Shown here in pieces: positions 61,502 to 64,000 of a stretch of DNA of 64,000 nt. The stretch lies in contig JBEIHX010000003.1 of assembly GCA_040381075.1 (NCBI GenBank), positions 62,001 through 126,000 of the forward strand. Reading direction: 5' to 3'. The stretch's first letter is position 1. The number at the start of each line of letters is the position of its first letter. Source of the stretch: JBEIHX01 sp040381075. Lineage in GTDB: Bacteria; Pseudomonadota; Alphaproteobacteria; Caulobacterales; Aquidulcibacteraceae. Under the pieces are notes generated by a model. It made no database searches. It was not told the DNA's origin and saw only the letters and a list, made by a program, of their open reading frames with translations. A program made the translations under genes and the position numbers.

Positions 61502-61517
61502 TTTGAGGCGCCTCAAA
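61502..61517. promoter_or_regulatory. Perfect 16-bp palindrome, possible operator
   Basis: TTTGAGGCGCCTCAAA is an exact inverted repeat without spacer, AT-rich at its ends in otherwise GC-rich DNA. Such a symmetric site suits a dimeric regulator. No promoter or regulator gene is recognised next to it. Confidence 0.35.
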
Positions 61518-61770
61518 TCGCGCAATCGCGGGCTGAACCTTGCGGCGTTCTGTGCGTTCAGGTGGCCGCAGGGCAGTGATCCATTCGCGGTGGTCTGCCG
61601 TCGGCGTTTGATGCGCCGTTGCTGGAAGACATCCTGTTGAAGCCCCTGAACCGCAAATCGTGACGTCTGTGCTGCTGCAGCTCATGTCTTGTCCGCGCGC
61701 CCGGAGGAGGGCGGTGTACGGATCGCGCTGTCGATGCTGCGCTTCCTGTCGGATGGCCAGACCCTGTGCT

Positions 61771-61827
61771 TTCCCAGCGCTGCGAGGCTTTCCCAGCGCT
61801 GCGACGCTTTCCGAGCGCAGCGAGCGT
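61771..61827. repeat. 19-bp tandem repeat, three units
   Basis: TTCCCAGCGCTGCGAGGCT at 61771 is followed by copies at 61790 (one change) and 61809 (several changes). The 19-bp unit is not a multiple of three and would break any reading frame crossing it. Confidence 0.88.
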
Positions 61828-62108
61828 CTTCAAAACCCCGCCACGCATCGATTGGGACGGCTCACGTCTGGCGTGCCCCCTGCTGTGCCTGTCGAAGCAG
61901 GCAGCCTGGGCTGCGGGATCTGCCGATCCGAATCAGCCACGTTCAGGCTGACCTCAAGCCGGAGGCGCCAGGTTGCGCCCATTCCAATTGACTGCCGCCG
62001 GCGCAGGCGCAGACGCAGATCCATGTGATGGACTCCGCCACGCCCGACACGCGACCCGTGGCCCACCCCGTGTCCCGGCGTTAGGGCGCTCAGGTCCGGC
62101 GCGTTGGA

Positions 62109-62702
62109 TCAGGCGAAATCGCGGGCGAGTTCGGCGCGGGTGGCCGGGCTCAGGATCGCCAGATGCGCATAGAGCTCGTGGTCGCAGCCTACCATGATGG
62201 TGGTGCGCGGATCGCGGAACACGCCCTTGTGCGCATCGCTGACCCGGAAATGCAGGAAGTGGACGGATGACGTCTTGCCGTCCTCGCGCGTGCGCTCGAT
62301 GTCGCCCTCGCGTTCCGCGTAAACCCGGTCCGGGCCAATCTGCAGGAAGAATCGTTCTTCAACCCCTCCCAGACGGCCCAGGACGGCTGCGCGCCGCCGC
62401 TCGTCGTCGATCTCGAACATGACCGTCGCAACCAGATCCGAGCCTTGCGGGATCAACGGATTGTAGGCTGCGATCTCGTCGGCAAGCTGCTCTGTCCCGC
62501 CCTTCTCGATCAGCAGCATCTCCTGGATCTGGAAGAGCATCGTGTCGAAGCACTCGAAGTAGAACGTGCAGTAGGGCCCCAATTCGATGCGGCGCAGGCG
62601 TTTCATGGGCAGCAAGGCCTGGCGGCGCTCGCGGCGCTGGCGCGCGAACTCAGCGGTCGGCACGATGTCTGCCGTGGTGACGCGACGTTCATTGGCTGGC
62701 AT
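62109..62702 (-). CDS. DUF3501 family protein
   Basis: The 197-residue protein has the family blocks KRLRRIELGPYCTFYFECFDT, YNPLIPQGSDLVATVMFEIDD and VHFLHFRVSDA. DUF3501 genes are commonly found next to the Fe-S oxidoreductase encoded 35 bp upstream here and a rubrerythrin gene, and this supports a shared redox or stress role. The activity is unknown. The two genes are probably in one operon. Confidence 0.85.
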   Translation of the reverse strand: MPANERRVTTADIVPTAEFARQRRERRQALLPMKRLRRIELGPYCTFYFECFDTMLFQIQEMLLIEKGGTEQLADEIAAYNPLIPQGSDLVATVMFEIDDERRRAAVLGRLGGVEERFFLQIGPDRVYAEREGDIERTREDGKTSSVHFLHFRVSDAHKGVFRDPRTTIMVGCDHELYAHLAILSPATRAELARDFA

Positions 62703-62737
62703 GGGCGGACTGGCTCCTTGGCTGCTTCAGGGTCTGC

Positions 62738-64000
62738 TCACACAAGGCCGTAGGCCTCAGCGAAAACCTGGATCGGGTGGGCGGTCTTGGGCGTGGTTGC
62801 GCCGGCGATTTCCGTGGTCATCAGAAGGCCGAGGTGATTGCACGCCAGCGGACAGTCTGAACACACAGTGTCATTGCCCTTCTGGGCCAGCTGGCGCGCC
62901 GCTGGCTTGCCGACCTTCCTCGCAAGGGGGCGGGTCGATTTCATCACCCCGAAAGTGCCGCCATGGCCGGAGCAGCGCTCCACGAGATCAACCTTGGTGT
63001 CCGGGATGAGCTTCAGCATTTCGGCGGATTTTGCGCCCATGTTCTGCGCCCGCGCGTGGCAGGCGTGATGCACGCTGACGCCCCCTTTGACAGGAGACAG
63101 CCCCGGCGCGAGGCCGTCGGCCTTGGCGACTTCGACCACGTATTCGGAAATGTCGCGCGTCGCGCGCGACAGCTGTTTCACGTGCTCGTTTTCCGGCAGG
63201 ACGAGCGGCCATTCGAACTTCATCATGAGTGAGCAGCTTGCGGTCAGCGACACGACGTCATAGCCGTCGGCGATCCACCGGGCGAACTCCTGCGACACCG
63301 TCTCGGCGCGGCGGGCCACTTCGGCGATGTCGCCATGCTCCAACTGCGGCATGCCACAGCAGGCCGGATAGACGACCCGCGCTTCAACCCCCTGGTTGGC
63401 GAGCACCTTGAGGGCTGCGTAGCCGGTATCTGGCGTGTTGTAGTCGACGAAGCAGGTCGCGTAGACGACGGCCTTGCGCTTGCCGAAGGAGGGGCCCTCC
63501 GGGTTCGGCGGAAACGGCACGGCGGCGAGATCTTCGAGCGTCAGCGTGTGATATTTCGGCAGGACCGCATCGCGGGCCACGCCTGCGACCTTCTCCAGGA
63601 TTGGGCGCGTGAAGTCGTTGCCGACGTCGCTCACCCAATTGGCAAGACCTGCAATCGGTTTTGCGATCCTGCCGTTGCGATCCGTTTTGGCGAGCGCGCT
63701 GCTCATGCCTTCGCCGGTTTTGCCGTCGCGTTTCAGTTCGGCGGCCCGGTAGCGCAGGATCAGATGGGGAAAATCAAGATTGAAGGCGTGCGGCGGGACG
63801 TAGGGGCACTTGGTCAGGAAGCACATGTCGCAGAGCGTGCAGGCGTCGACAACCTGCTTGTAATCCTCCTTCTTCACGCCATCGAGCTCGCTGGTCGGGC
63901 TTTCGTCCACCAGATCGAACAACCGTGGGAAGGAGTCGCACAGATTGAAGCATCGACGGCACCCATGACAGATGTCGAAGACGCGCTCCATCTCCTCTTC
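62738..64000 (-). CDS. Fe-S oxidoreductase, GlpC/HdrD-like (5' end outside window)
   Basis: The frame is open through the right edge; visible are about 420 residues. Near the start are two ferredoxin-type [4Fe-4S] motifs (CHGCRRCFNLCDSFP and CTLCDMCFLTKCPYVP). The C-terminal half has cysteine-rich CCG-type domains (VYPACCGMPQLEHGD, HHACHARAQNMG, VERCSGHGGTFG). It likely accepts electrons and passes them to a soluble or membrane partner. ATG 63991 is possible but has poor spacing to the upstream GAGGAG, so a longer N-terminus beyond the window is likely. Confidence 0.85.
   Translation of the reverse strand, partial: EEEMERVFDICHGCRRCFNLCDSFPRLFDLVDESPTSELDGVKKEDYKQVVDACTLCDMCFLTKCPYVPPHAFNLDFPHLILRYRAAELKRDGKTGEGMSSALAKTDRNGRIAKPIAGLANWVSDVGNDFTRPILEKVAGVARDAVLPKYHTLTLEDLAAVPFPPNPEGPSFGKRKAVVYATCFVDYNTPDTGYAALKVLANQGVEARVVYPACCGMPQLEHGDIAEVARRAETVSQEFARWIADGYDVVSLTASCSLMMKFEWPLVLPENEHVKQLSRATRDISEYVVEVAKADGLAPGLSPVKGGVSVHHACHARAQNMGAKSAEMLKLIPDTKVDLVERCSGHGGTFGVMKSTRPLARKVGKPAARQLAQKGNDTVCSDCPLACNHLGLLMTTEIAGATTPKTAHPIQVFAEAYGLV

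Larger units (their letters stand above)
61340..62108. other. Long stretch without a clear gene
   Basis: This 769-bp gap lies between the hotdog gene and the convergent DUF3501 gene. It contains a perfect 16-bp palindrome at 61502-61517 and a 19-bp tandem repeat at 61771-61827. Plus-strand frames at 61660-62028 and 61689-61991 are low quality; the second holds VRIALSMLRFLSDGQTLCFP, which could be a decayed winged-helix segment, and the repeat lies directly after it. I see no tRNA or insertion sequence. Confidence 0.5.

Noticed and set aside
61660..62028. Small plus-strand gene of 122 codons in the gap
   Set aside because: The translation is Arg/Cys-rich, crosses a 19-bp repeat and has no ribosome-binding site or family.
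1..64000. Prophage, insertion sequence or tRNA-linked genomic island
   Set aside because: No integrase, transposase, terminal inverted repeats or tRNA cloverleaf was found by eye on either strand.

Overview
The window is about 64 kb of very GC-rich DNA (roughly two thirds G+C or more by eye) with dense coding, frequent 4-bp ATGA/GTGA gene overlaps, GTG starts and alphaproteobacterial-type proteins (CreD-like protein, DUF3501 plus Fe-S protein pair, SdhB, short ManC next to an AGE-family isomerase). I infer a chromosomal segment of an alphaproteobacterium, perhaps Caulobacterales (Maricaulis/Hyphomonas-like). The placement below class level is a guess. No tRNA, rRNA, CRISPR array, insertion sequence or prophage was seen.

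Left flank (1-9655): an FAD-dependent oxidoreductase cut by the window edge, a flavodoxin-fold quinone reductase, then a retron-type reverse transcriptase fused to a TIR domain (2335-4359), a probable anti-phage defence protein. Between the reductase and the RT-TIR gene lie decayed pieces of a second reductase and a second RT. This points to an old tandem duplication of an RT-reductase unit. Next come an orphan sdhB, a creD-like gene, recR, and a telA-xpaC pair.

Centre (9969-59162): a surface polysaccharide locus of about 49 kb, probably for an ABC-exported LPS O-chain. It holds nucleotide-sugar synthesis for GDP-mannose (manC plus an AGE isomerase), for a 2,3-diacetamido uronic acid (WbpA, B, E, D and I homologues, scattered at 18414-22026, 24326-24940 and 44815-45855) and for dTDP-L-rhamnose (rmlC, B, D, A at 47242-51055). 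It also has further SDR epimerases, a paralogous second DegT aminotransferase, three asparagine-synthetase-like amidotransferases, glycosyltransferases, methyltransferases, a deacetylase-like protein, a GNAT and a WbqC-family protein. Export and attachment are represented by one Wzm permease, two different Wzt ATPases and a WaaL/Wzy-type ligase. Ten genes from 39131 down to 28714 form one tightly overlapping operon. Two related GT-like proteins with long coiled-coil tails (40579-42168 and 42544-44730) are the least familiar proteins of the locus. A GT39-like membrane glycosyltransferase gene at its right end carries a one-base frameshift. No initiating phosphoglycosyltransferase is visible.

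Right flank (59307-64000): an acyl-CoA dehydrogenase translationally coupled to a hotdog-like protein, a 0.77-kb stretch without a clear gene, and a DUF3501 gene beside a GlpC/HdrD-like Fe-S protein that runs out of the window.

A feature of the whole window is the large number of short direct tandem repeats (units of 6-19 bp, 3-7 copies) in intergenic gaps, gene starts and signal peptides. One of them multiplies the start codon of manC into a chain of coupled five-codon mini-ORFs.
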